6,597 bases of DNA, from contig JAKFYP010000135.1 of the NCBI GenBank assembly GCA_021730835.1, forward strand, positions 1 through 6,597, given 5' to 3'. Shown in pieces: positions 1-6,481 of the stretch. A program made the position numbers and the translations under genes. The stretch is from Alphaproteobacteria bacterium (GTDB lineage: Bacteria; Pseudomonadota; Alphaproteobacteria; Rickettsiales; UBA998). Every line of letters begins with the position of its first letter. The stretch's first letter is position 1. The notes beneath the pieces were generated by a model. It did no database searches, was not told where the DNA came from, and worked only from the letters and a program-made list of their open reading frames with translations.

Positions 1-11
1 GGCTGGTGGGC

Positions 12-16
12 AGGAG
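12..16 (+). promoter_or_regulatory. ribosome binding site of first virB6-like gene
   Basis: AGGAG lies only three bases before the ATG at 20, which is short spacing, but no other in-frame start is close. The same short spacing recurs before the second virB6-like gene. Confidence 0.5.
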
Positions 17-19
17 AAT

Positions 20-1510
20 ATGAGGGCGTATATTGTCTGTAGCATGCTGGCGGCGGCGGGAGCGTTCGGCGTACTCTTCATGGCAATGCCGGCATACGGC
101 CTTGGCTATTACGATACGCTTACTGGCGCGCAGGTGACATGTGTGGATCGCGGGCTGATGTTGAGCACCATTGTGCCCTGTATTCAGGGGGCGATAGAAT
201 CGGCGACAGGCCGGTTTTTGTCGGTGCTTTCCACAGCTTTGCAGCCGACGATCAATGTCCTGGTTACGCTTTCCATCACCTTGTTTGGCGTACAGATGCT
301 GATGGGAACGAGCGAAATCAAACGTCAGGCCTTCGTTCTGATTCTCAAGATCGGACTGGTCTGGACATTTACGGATAATCTGAACGGGTTCGCTCCCAGT
401 GTATTCGGTATCATGGCGGAAGGCGGGACACTGGTAACCAGTACGTATGCCGGAGCTTCCGGGCCGCTGGGCTTTGGCGAGGATTTCGCCTGCCTGACGG
501 ATCGGCAGGGCAGCACTGATCCGGATGCCGTGAATTTTGTTAACTCCATCCTCAATCTGACCGGTTCGCAAAACGACCTGGTGTTATGGGCCCGCATGGA
601 TTGCATCATAGATCGTCTGTTCGGGCTGGGAGGGGCGGTTTCTTTCCAGAGCGGCATTTTTGCTTTCCTGTCGGCTTCCCTGTTTAGCGGCTCGTTGGGA
701 TTATCGGTATTTGCCATTGGCTTCGTCGCCCTGTTCTCGGTGATTACTTTTGTATTCCGGGCGGCGTATATCTTTATTCTGGCATATGTGTACGTGGGTT
801 TCATGATCGTGATTTCGCCAATTTTCATCGCGCTGATCCTGATACCCGGCATCCCGTTTGAATATTTTGGCAACTGGCTGCGCAACATTATCGCAGGTAT
901 CGCGCAACCTATCATGATGTTCGCTTATCTGGGCATGGCACTTCCCATACTGGACGAATATATTTTCGATGACCCTGCCTCGCTGAATAAGATGGTCGGG
1001 GAGGATATGACGGATTTCTACCGTAACAAAACGCCGCGCTGCGGACGCGAAAATGCGACTGACGAGCAATTCTATACCAATTTCCGTCAGGACGGTAACA
1101 GGATCGTTGGGCAGGACGGATTACCCCGCAGCCGGGTTGAATATATTGATAAGGGAGGATATACTAATATTCTTAACCCGATATTAAGCGGCGGGACCAA
1201 CGTATGTGGTCTGTTTAATTTTCCTTCTGTCGATATGACTACCGATACGAAATCACATCTTGAGCAAATGCTCAACTTGTTCGATGGGGTGGCGAAGGTC
1301 ATGTTGGTAACCCTGATTATCGTCATGATGCTTGACGGAATACCGATATTGACCACCGCAATTTTCGGAGGCGGTTCCTCCCTTGCCGATGCGATCAATA
1401 CAGGGGCCGGAGCTTTCTCCGGAGCGGGACTGGTACGTACAGGCAGGCCACGGGCATCGGCCGAATCCGGCGCTTCCAGCGTGTCGCGCCGACCCTTGGG
1501 AGGAACATGA
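20..1510 (+). CDS. virB6: VirB6/TrbL-family T4SS inner-membrane channel protein (copy 1)
   Basis: This 496-residue polytopic membrane protein most likely forms part of the inner-membrane translocation channel of a type IV secretion system. Residues 1-27 look like a signal peptide (possible cleavage after PAYG). Hydrophobic segments follow at about 76-95, 213-245, 247-276, 288-312 and 424-447. The best family signature is about residues 247-304: an Arg entering a long helix (FRAAYIFILAYVYVGFM), then ISPIFIALIL, then a Trp-containing turn (GNWLRNI) and AQPIMMFAYLG. This pattern is typical of VirB6/TrbL (PF04610) proteins. A hydrophilic stretch at about 313-423 with Cys341 and Cys396 is probably periplasmic, and Cys41/Cys54 lie just after the signal sequence. 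The length suits ordinary VirB6 relatives with an extended loop, and it lacks the giant extensions of some Rickettsiales paralogues. The C-terminus is Ser/Arg-rich. The ATG has an AGGAG three bases upstream. The gene overlaps the next virB6-like gene by four bases. Confidence 0.85.
   Translation: MRAYIVCSMLAAAGAFGVLFMAMPAYGLGYYDTLTGAQVTCVDRGLMLSTIVPCIQGAIESATGRFLSVLSTALQPTINVLVTLSITLFGVQMLMGTSEIKRQAFVLILKIGLVWTFTDNLNGFAPSVFGIMAEGGTLVTSTYAGASGPLGFGEDFACLTDRQGSTDPDAVNFVNSILNLTGSQNDLVLWARMDCIIDRLFGLGGAVSFQSGIFAFLSASLFSGSLGLSVFAIGFVALFSVITFVFRAAYIFILAYVYVGFMIVISPIFIALILIPGIPFEYFGNWLRNIIAGIAQPIMMFAYLGMALPILDEYIFDDPASLNKMVGEDMTDFYRNKTPRCGRENATDEQFYTNFRQDGNRIVGQDGLPRSRVEYIDKGGYTNILNPILSGGTNVCGLFNFPSVDMTTDTKSHLEQMLNLFDGVAKVMLVTLIIVMMLDGIPILTTAIFGGGSSLADAINTGAGAFSGAGLVRTGRPRASAESGASSVSRRPLGGT
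1498..1504 (+). promoter_or_regulatory. ribosome binding site of second virB6-like gene
   Basis: GGGAGGA lies inside the last codons of the first virB6-like gene. Measured from GGAGG, the ATG at 1507 is three bases away and the tandem in-frame ATG at 1510 is six bases away. The second ATG is therefore the better-spaced start. Choosing it shortens the protein by one Met and changes the overlap from ATGA (four bases) to TGATG (one base). Confidence 0.6.
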
Positions 1511-2961
1511 TGAAACGGATACTACAGCCGGTACAGGTTTCTGCGCGCATATATACCGTTATGCTGATGATGGCACTGGCAGTGCTATTCGTGCTCATTC
1601 CCGGGGAAAGCGTATGGGCGCAGCAGGGGGCGGATCTGGCGGATGCCTGCACCACGCAGAACTTTTTTGATCCCGATCAGAACACCGGTTTTGGCGAACG
1701 GCTTGAAAACCTCCTTCAGGATATTGTCGGGCTGATCGACACTTCACTGAGCAACGTTGCCCATCAGCTTTTCCGGGGGATCGTTACCTCCAGCGGCTAT
1801 AGTACGATCATTTTGGCATCCCTGACGCTTTACCTGATATTTTACGCGGTCGGGTTCATGTTTGGAATCGTGCAGGCGACTTTTGCCGAAGCGTTGATGC
1901 GGGTGATTAAAATCGGCATTATTTTTTCCCTGATGTATCCGTTTAGCTTTACCGGGTTTGCCTGCTGGCTACTTCCGCACAATCCGCTGAATTTATTCGG
2001 GTTTTGTTCGTTTGGCTGGACGTTGTTTAACGATGTGGTGGGTGGTATTTTCGAGCGTGGGACGAATTACCTGATCAACCTGATGATTTCCATCGGCGCG
2101 GGTTGCGATGTCTACGCCAATATTCCCTGGCTGGGCGTCTCCTGTATCGACTTAGGCGGCGGGCCGATTACATCACTTTCCGCGAATATCGCGCAACCGT
2201 TCGGTTTATTCGACGGCATTTTGCAACTGGTTATCTCGCCTAAATATTTTGCCATCCTGCAAGCGGCGTTTGGAACCGGCCCGTTTGGTATCGTCATGGC
2301 GCTCGCGCTCGGCATGAGCCTGATGCTGCTGGTCATGGTGATGATTCGCGCCCTGCTGGTTTACTGTATGTTTCTGCTGGTAAAAACGCTTCTGTTCGGA
2401 TTGGCACCGATTTTTATCGGGTTCATACTGTTTGAGCGCACCAAGCATATCTTTATCGGCTGGATCAACCAACTCGCCAACGTCAGCTTGCAGGCTATCC
2501 TGATGTTTGGGTTCCTAGCGTTCTTTGCCGTGATGATCCAGACGGCGGCAGAGGATATGCTTACCGGGGTTGATGTCTGTTATACAAAAACGGAAAAACT
2601 CGCAAACGGGCCGGAAGACGTCAACGTCTGGCGCTTCATGGTCAACGGGCAACCTTACGAAGGAAACTGGGGGCTTGACGGGCCGGTCGGAGTCGATAGT
2701 GCATCGGTCTTTCCCATGAGCATTCTGAAAGTATTGATTTTTGCGATTCTCTGCTATATTGCTTTTAAGATGACCGATGTCATTACGTCATTGGCGAATG
2801 AATTGACCCATAGTATCATGCGGCTTGACCGGTTGCCGGGTGCTCTTAATGATGGCGTCAGGAATTTCACCAGCTTTGGGCGTGGCGGTGGTAGCGGTGG
2901 TGGCGGATTGATATCCGATCCGGAGCGCCTTCGTAAGCTGGGTTCTAGTTCTAGAAAGTAA
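1507..2961 (+). CDS. virB6: VirB6/TrbL-family T4SS inner-membrane channel protein (copy 2)
   Basis: This 484-residue membrane protein is a second, divergent VirB6/TrbL-like component. It is not a duplicate of the upstream gene, since I see no extended identity between the two. Residues 1-38 form a long signal peptide or first helix, with a plausible cleavage site VWA|QQ. Hydrophobic segments lie at about 98-122, 133-155, 260-282, 283-308, 325-345 and 403-422. The family-like core is about residues 280-336: RALLVYCMFLLVKTLLFGLAP, then PIFIGFILFERT, then GWINQLANVSLQAILMFGF. It matches the Arg-helix / APIFI / W-x-Q-x-L / QAI pattern of VirB6. A hydrophilic loop at about 346-402 is likely periplasmic. 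Cysteines at 48, 153, 167, 200, 213 and 358 could form disulfides. The C-terminal tail (about 440-484) is polar, with a Gly/Ser run near 459-467, and is probably cytoplasmic. The start is ATG 1507 or, more likely, ATG 1510. Translational coupling to the upstream gene is expected from the overlap. Confidence 0.82.
   Translation: MMKRILQPVQVSARIYTVMLMMALAVLFVLIPGESVWAQQGADLADACTTQNFFDPDQNTGFGERLENLLQDIVGLIDTSLSNVAHQLFRGIVTSSGYSTIILASLTLYLIFYAVGFMFGIVQATFAEALMRVIKIGIIFSLMYPFSFTGFACWLLPHNPLNLFGFCSFGWTLFNDVVGGIFERGTNYLINLMISIGAGCDVYANIPWLGVSCIDLGGGPITSLSANIAQPFGLFDGILQLVISPKYFAILQAAFGTGPFGIVMALALGMSLMLLVMVMIRALLVYCMFLLVKTLLFGLAPIFIGFILFERTKHIFIGWINQLANVSLQAILMFGFLAFFAVMIQTAAEDMLTGVDVCYTKTEKLANGPEDVNVWRFMVNGQPYEGNWGLDGPVGVDSASVFPMSILKVLIFAILCYIAFKMTDVITSLANELTHSIMRLDRLPGALNDGVRNFTSFGRGGGSGGGGLISDPERLRKLGSSSRK
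2881..2907 (+). repeat. glycine-codon low-complexity run in second virB6-like gene
   Basis: A run of GGT/GGC codons interrupted by one AGC encodes a Gly-rich, single-Ser linker (residues about 459-467). It separates the last membrane segments from a short basic C-terminus. It is a likely flexible linker and a plausible site of replication slippage. Confidence 0.6.
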
Positions 2962-2979
2962 CAGGAAAGGCAGGGCGGG

Positions 2980-3144
2980 ATGAAAGCAAAACATCTGGGA
3001 TATATGCTGTTGGCGATAGTGTTACTGGTGATGCCTTCGGCCTGTTCTAAAAAGCGTGAAGATCTCAAAAGCCCGTGTGTCGGAGCGGAGGATAGTCCCT
3101 GCGGCCCGCGCCGCCCGGTCAATGACTGGTGGATGCACGCCTGA
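2980..3144 (+). CDS. small VirB7-like lipoprotein
   Basis: This 54-residue product has the layout of a bacterial lipoprotein: a short basic N-terminus (MKAKH), a hydrophobic core (LGYMLLAIVLLVM) and a lipobox-like PSAC with Cys22 as the predicted lipidated residue. The Pro three residues before the Cys is not ideal. The mature part is about 33 residues and contains two SPC tripeptides (Cys33 and Cys41), a basic-Pro stretch (GPRRPV) and NDWW near the end. The gene starts 18 bases after the second virB6-like gene, with an AGGAAAGG-type ribosome binding site at 2963-2970. In canonical virB operons virB7 follows virB6 directly and encodes a 45-60 residue lipoprotein that binds VirB9 in the outer-membrane core. 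Size, lipidation signal and position fit that role. The call is by context and architecture, because VirB7 proteins share little sequence. An entry/exclusion-type lipoprotein is the main alternative. Confidence 0.7.
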   Translation: MKAKHLGYMLLAIVLLVMPSACSKKREDLKSPCVGAEDSPCGPRRPVNDWWMHA

Positions 3145-3373
3145 AACGGTGCTGGAAGTCAGCCGGATTCACGCCGCGTATGAAGCGCGGGCGGAACGCC
3201 GCGTGTACAAGCCAACCGTCTGTGACCTGCTGCATCGCCATGTCTGGTGCAAAGTTGCGCCGTGCTCGCAACACCCCTCCACGGATGAGGCTGCTCAGGC
3301 GGCATTTAAAAAAACTGGCCGGATATCCTCCGTGCCGCACGGCAAAGGGCCGAGGTCTCGTGCAGACCGCTAA
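3122..3373 (+). CDS. small hypothetical protein, GC-rich, weakly supported
   Basis: I do not recognise this 83-residue frame. It begins at ATG 3122, inside the end of the lipoprotein gene, and no clear ribosome binding site precedes it. An upstream GTG at 3056 would give 105 residues but overlaps more of the lipoprotein gene. From about 3143 the frame has the codon pattern of real coding DNA: G is frequent at first positions (GAA, GTG, GAA, GTC, GCC, GCG, GAA) and rare at second positions. The other two forward frames do not show this. The product is charged, has three internal cysteines in TVC, WCK and PCS contexts, and has a basic C-terminus. It has no membrane segment and does not resemble VirB8, which canonical order would predict here. 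It could be a remnant, or the coding signal could belong to a complementary-strand frame at 3119-3340, which looks less convincing. Local G+C is about 63%. Confidence 0.33.
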   Translation: MTGGCTPETVLEVSRIHAAYEARAERRVYKPTVCDLLHRHVWCKVAPCSQHPSTDEAAQAAFKKTGRISSVPHGKGPRSRADR

Positions 3374-3430
3374 CTGTAAGATGACGCCCCCATTATTAAA
3401 TTGGACTGTAGAATAATTTATTGCTGAATC
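3374..3430. other. short spacer at a G+C step
   Basis: No gene is seen here. The sequence changes from the GC-rich stretch before 3373 to AT-rich DNA. A TAGAAT at 3409-3414 resembles a -10 element, but no matching -35 hexamer stands about 17 bases upstream, so no promoter is called. Confidence 0.4.
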
Positions 3431-3727
3431 ATGATCTGGCGTCGGGATATTAAGAAAATAGCTTGTTTTACCGTGCTGTGGTTTTTCTTTTGGTACGGTA
3501 GCGCTTCACTCTTTTTTAAAGATGTGGCAGCGCCTTTCTGGTTATCTGGAATGTATGCTTATCCTATTGCTTTGTTGCCTGTTATATTTATGGATTGGGT
3601 TGGGCATAAAGGAAACTGGTCTCCTCGTAAAAAATGGTCTTTTTTTCTACTGACCGTCAGTTTGAGTTTTTTGATTTCGCCTTTATGGGTGCAATTTACA
3701 CTGCTCTTTTCCAGTCTCATTCAATAA
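3431..3727 (+). CDS. small multi-pass membrane protein of unknown function
   Basis: This 98-residue protein is unrecognised. It has three probable membrane segments: about 10-28 (IACFTVLWFFFWYGSASLF), about 35-55 (PFWLSGMYAYPIALLPVIFM) and about 70-97 (SFFLLTVSLSFLISPLWVQF). A basic loop (GHKGNWSPRKKW) near 58-69 is probably cytoplasmic, and the N-terminus (MIWRRDIKK) is also basic. Aromatic residues are abundant. No Shine-Dalgarno sequence is visible before the ATG, which weakens the start call. Bases 3421-3720 are about 40% G+C (119 of 300), far below the block before it. That suggests separate origin from the T4SS genes. It could be a cargo gene of an island or a small orphan gene. Superinfection-immunity or entry-exclusion proteins can look like this, but nothing in the sequence establishes that. 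Confidence 0.55.
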   Translation: MIWRRDIKKIACFTVLWFFFWYGSASLFFKDVAAPFWLSGMYAYPIALLPVIFMDWVGHKGNWSPRKKWSFFLLTVSLSFLISPLWVQFTLLFSSLIQ

Positions 3728-3732
3728 ACTAT

Positions 3733-3752
3733 CCCCGCCCCAAGGGGCGGGG
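3733..3752. repeat. perfect GC-rich inverted repeat (hairpin)
   Basis: CCCCGCCCC (3733-3741) and GGGGCGGGG (3744-3752) are exact reverse complements separated by AA. The realistic fold is a seven-base-pair stem with a CCAAGG loop. It starts six bases after the stop of the small membrane protein, so it may stop transcription, but no T-run follows on either strand as an intrinsic terminator would need. Hairpins of this composition are also typical near the ends of IS200/IS605-type elements. Confidence 0.7.
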
Positions 3753-3800
3753 TATTAAGGAAGGGTATTTCCCTGATGCGTCGCAAGCGGCGGGGAATTA
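3746..3800 (+). repeat. imperfect direct repeat pair sharing the hairpin arm
   Basis: GGCGGGGTATTA (3746-3757) and GGCGGGGAATTA (3789-3800) match at 11 of 12 bases. The left arm of the hairpin (TCCCCGCC, 3732-3739) could pair with either copy, giving two mutually exclusive structures. Between them is a small AGGG/CCCT stem around TATTT (3762-3774). The rest of the spacer up to 3835 holds no gene. Confidence 0.5.
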
Positions 3801-3825
3801 CACCCAAGAGAGATTAAACAAGTCA

Positions 3826-3830
3826 GAGAG
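3826..3830 (+). promoter_or_regulatory. weak ribosome binding site of SNF2 gene
   Basis: GAGAG lies five bases before the ATG at 3836. It is a modest match to the anti-Shine-Dalgarno, but it is the only purine-rich candidate and it supports this start. Confidence 0.4.
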
Positions 3831-3835
3831 AAAAT

Positions 3836-6481
3836 ATGGCACAGCTAGGCGTTTCCGCGCAGCGGCGGTTGGTTGTGGTGGAAGAAGACATTGCACTGGA
3901 ACATGTACTACGGAAGGCGTTTACGCGGGGTCAGGGGCATGGTCTTCTGGCACTGGATGTCGTGGATAATATTGCACATGACGACACTGTGCATTACTGG
4001 AAGGATTTCACGCGACATTATCTCGCGCTGTTTGCTGGCACAGCTAATTTAGAGGGGCGCAATCTAAAAAAATATCCCGTTGAAATTCCGATCATGCCCG
4101 AGGATATAGAGCATTTTTTGCTCGCCGTGCCGCCGATGGTGGGGGCGGAATATGTGAATGGTCAGCTTCTCGTCTCGTTATGGCAGGAAGTGGAGCATGC
4201 GCTGCATGCTGAAATCCTCGAATCAGGTGGCGACGCTGCAGCGTTCTTTGCTGCGCGGCATTCGCGGGTAAGCCTGCTTGGGCGAGTGTGTTTTCATCTG
4301 GCGGAAAACAAAAACTCCAACGATACACCGTTTGCATTCTTGGCCACTTACGCGCATCAAGTGTCAGATGCTGGCAAGCCAAAACATCTTCCGCTTACAC
4401 GTGCGCTTGAGGAATATGCAGGGCAGAAAAACATGCTGTTGCGTCTGCTGGAACCCATTCATAAAGCCTCACAGGAAAGTGCGTTTATCAAACAACAGAC
4501 GGATTCTGGCGATATTTATCACCCTGCTGCATGGACGGCATCACAAGCCTACAGATTCTTGCAGGATACGCCGATTTTTGAGAAATCTGGCATTGCGGTG
4601 CGTATCCCCAACTGGTGGAAAGCGGGTCGTAGCCCCGAAATTAAGGTGAGCATCGGCGAAGATAAGCCTTCGTCTATCGGTTTTGACGCGCTACTGGATT
4701 TTGATGCGAACCTCATGCTAGGCGATCAGCACATCACCGAAAGTGAAATTCAAGAGCTACTCGCACGCAGTGAAAATATGGTGTTTTTCAAAGGTCAATG
4801 GGTGGAGGTGGACAAGGAAAAACTCACTGATTTGCTCGGGCAGTGGAAAAAAGTAACACGGCAGATGAAGGAGGGCATCTCATTTGCCGAAGGGATGCGC
4901 TTGCTTTCGGGGATGCCTTCTGCCGTAGGTGATAATACACAGTCAGTGTCTCATATACGCGCTATATCAGGCGCATGGCTTCAAGAGACGTTGCAGAAGA
5001 TTCGTGCGCCGGAAGCGAGTAAAGATTTAATGCGGCAATTAAAAGGCGAAGTGCAGGCCAATTTGCGCCCCTATCAGGAGCAAGGCGTGGCATGGCTGCA
5101 TTTGCTCGTGCAACTTCGGCTGGGTGCGATTCTCGCCGATGACATGGGGCTGGGAAAAACCTTGCAGGTAATTGCACTGCTTGCACTCATTAAAAAACAA
5201 GCAAAGAAGCCGCCACACTCGCTGTTGATTGTGCCAGCATCTTTGATCGGCAACTGGAAAGCAGAGATAACTAAATTCGCACCATCGCTTACCTTCCATA
5301 TAGCTCACCCATCGGGGGATGGCGTGTTGCCGCCAGAGCGTGAGGTTGATCTCTGCATCACCACCTATGGTTCGGCGCTGCGTCTTGCGTGGCTTGCCGA
5401 AAAAAAATGGGATATGCTGATTTTGGATGAAGCGCAGGCGATTAAAAACCCCGATGCCAAACAAACGCGTGCGATTAAGAATATTCAGGCATCGCACAGG
5501 CTCGCGATGACAGGCACGCCAGTGGAAAATCGCTTGTCGGATTTGTGGTCGCTGTTTGATTTTGTGTCGCCTGGGTTGCTTGGTTCACCGAAAGAATTTC
5601 AGAAATTTATCGGCAAGAAAGATGCGAATGGACATGCATATTATACAGCACTGCGTTCGCTTGTGCGCCCGTATATTTTGCGTCGTTTGAAAACCGATAA
5701 AAACGTGATCGCTGACTTACCGGATAAAACAGAAATCAAAAGTTATTGCGCACTATCGAAAGCGCAGGTGGTGCTGTATGAGCAGGCTGTGGACGGGCTG
5801 GTGCGTGATATCAAAGAAAAAGATGGCATCGAGCGGCGAGGCATTATCTTCTCCTACCTCATGCGCTTCAAACAGATTTGTAATCACCCCGCGCAATGGC
5901 TGAAGCATGGTGAATTTACGCCAGATGAAAGTGGAAAATTCTTGCAACTGCGCGAAATCTGCGAAGTCATTGCACAAAAACAAGAGAAGGTTCTGGTATT
6001 CACGCAATTTAAGGAAATGACAGGCGAAATCTCTAGATATTTGCACAGTATTTTTGGTAGCACGGGGCTTATTTTGCACGGTGAAACACCAGTAAAAAAA
6101 CGCGCAGAAATGGTGGCGGAGTTCCAAGCTGATGATGGCCCACCGTTTTTTGTACTCTCTCTGAAAGCCGGTGGTGTGGGACTTAATCTCACAGCCGCCT
6201 CACACATCATCCATTTTGATCGCTGGTGGAATCCGGCAGTAGAAAATCAAGCAACCGATCGTGCGTTTCGCATTGGCCAAAAACGCAATGTCCTCGTGCA
6301 TAAGTTCATCTGCAAAGGGACGCTGGAAGACCAGATTGATAAAATGATTGAAGCCAAGCAATTGCTTTCCAATGAAATACTGGAGGGAGATGGCGGCGCG
6401 CTGCTCACTGAACTCTCTGATAAAGACTTGATTAACCTTGTTTCTCTTGATATAAAATCCGCATCGGCAGAAAATTCATAA
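3836..6481 (+). CDS. SNF2-family DEAD/DEAH-type ATPase (helicase-like)
   Basis: This 881-residue protein is a complete SNF2-family ATPase, expected to translocate on double-stranded DNA and remodel DNA-bound proteins such as RNA polymerase. Motifs in order: LRPYQEQGVAWL (410-421, Q-motif region), Walker A DDMGLGKT (435-442), motif Ia LLIVPASLIGNW (463-474), Walker B/motif II DEAQ (531-534, in place of the usual DEAH), motif III MTGTPVEN (558-565), motif IV VLVFTQF (719-725), motif V LKAGGVGLNLTAASHI (776-791) and motif VI DRAFRIGQ (808-815), with the arginine finger probably Arg812. Residues about 240-370 resemble the bacterial SNF2-associated domain (PF12419/DUF3670), with the cue IPNWWKAGRSP. 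The first 230 residues have no motif I recognise. There is no SWIM zinc finger (no CxC...CxH), although bacterial relatives often carry one or have a SWIM-protein gene next door. The gene stands alone after the hairpin spacer. Some phage-defence systems (for example DISARM DrmD) contain SNF2 proteins, but no partner gene is visible. Confidence 0.93.
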   Translation: MAQLGVSAQRRLVVVEEDIALEHVLRKAFTRGQGHGLLALDVVDNIAHDDTVHYWKDFTRHYLALFAGTANLEGRNLKKYPVEIPIMPEDIEHFLLAVPPMVGAEYVNGQLLVSLWQEVEHALHAEILESGGDAAAFFAARHSRVSLLGRVCFHLAENKNSNDTPFAFLATYAHQVSDAGKPKHLPLTRALEEYAGQKNMLLRLLEPIHKASQESAFIKQQTDSGDIYHPAAWTASQAYRFLQDTPIFEKSGIAVRIPNWWKAGRSPEIKVSIGEDKPSSIGFDALLDFDANLMLGDQHITESEIQELLARSENMVFFKGQWVEVDKEKLTDLLGQWKKVTRQMKEGISFAEGMRLLSGMPSAVGDNTQSVSHIRAISGAWLQETLQKIRAPEASKDLMRQLKGEVQANLRPYQEQGVAWLHLLVQLRLGAILADDMGLGKTLQVIALLALIKKQAKKPPHSLLIVPASLIGNWKAEITKFAPSLTFHIAHPSGDGVLPPEREVDLCITTYGSALRLAWLAEKKWDMLILDEAQAIKNPDAKQTRAIKNIQASHRLAMTGTPVENRLSDLWSLFDFVSPGLLGSPKEFQKFIGKKDANGHAYYTALRSLVRPYILRRLKTDKNVIADLPDKTEIKSYCALSKAQVVLYEQAVDGLVRDIKEKDGIERRGIIFSYLMRFKQICNHPAQWLKHGEFTPDESGKFLQLREICEVIAQKQEKVLVFTQFKEMTGEISRYLHSIFGSTGLILHGETPVKKRAEMVAEFQADDGPPFFVLSLKAGGVGLNLTAASHIIHFDRWWNPAVENQATDRAFRIGQKRNVLVHKFICKGTLEDQIDKMIEAKQLLSNEILEGDGGALLTELSDKDLINLVSLDIKSASAENS

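Noticed and set aside
325..915. Long open frame on the minus strand (196 codons)
   Set aside because: It lies fully inside the first virB6-like gene, its translation is not domain-like, and the + strand product has clear family features. It is a shadow frame.
3394..3414. Promoter before the small membrane protein (TATTAA or TAGAAT as -10)
   Set aside because: Neither -10-like hexamer has a recognisable -35 at 16-18 bases upstream, and AT-rich DNA gives such matches by chance.
3129..3416. Forward frame giving 95 residues, basic and Cys-rich
   Set aside because: Its first codon positions are depleted of G, the reverse of coding DNA, and the neighbouring frame (3122-3373) explains the periodicity better.
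3733..3752. Intrinsic (rho-independent) terminator
   Set aside because: The stem is strong, but no T-run follows on the + strand and none is found on the opposite strand, so it is listed as a repeat only.
3634..3969. Forward frame of 111 codons bridging the hairpin and the SNF2 start
   Set aside because: It overlaps both neighbouring genes and translates the inverted repeat into low-quality sequence. It has no ribosome binding site or domain signal.
5039..5497. Minus-strand open frame of 152 codons
   Set aside because: It is opposite the conserved SNF2 motifs Walker A to motif II, so the coding strand is unambiguous.
3836..6481. Membership in a known phage-defence system such as DISARM or Zorya
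   Set aside because: A SNF2 ATPase alone is not diagnostic. No methyltransferase, PLD nuclease, MotAB-like or other partner gene is present in the window.
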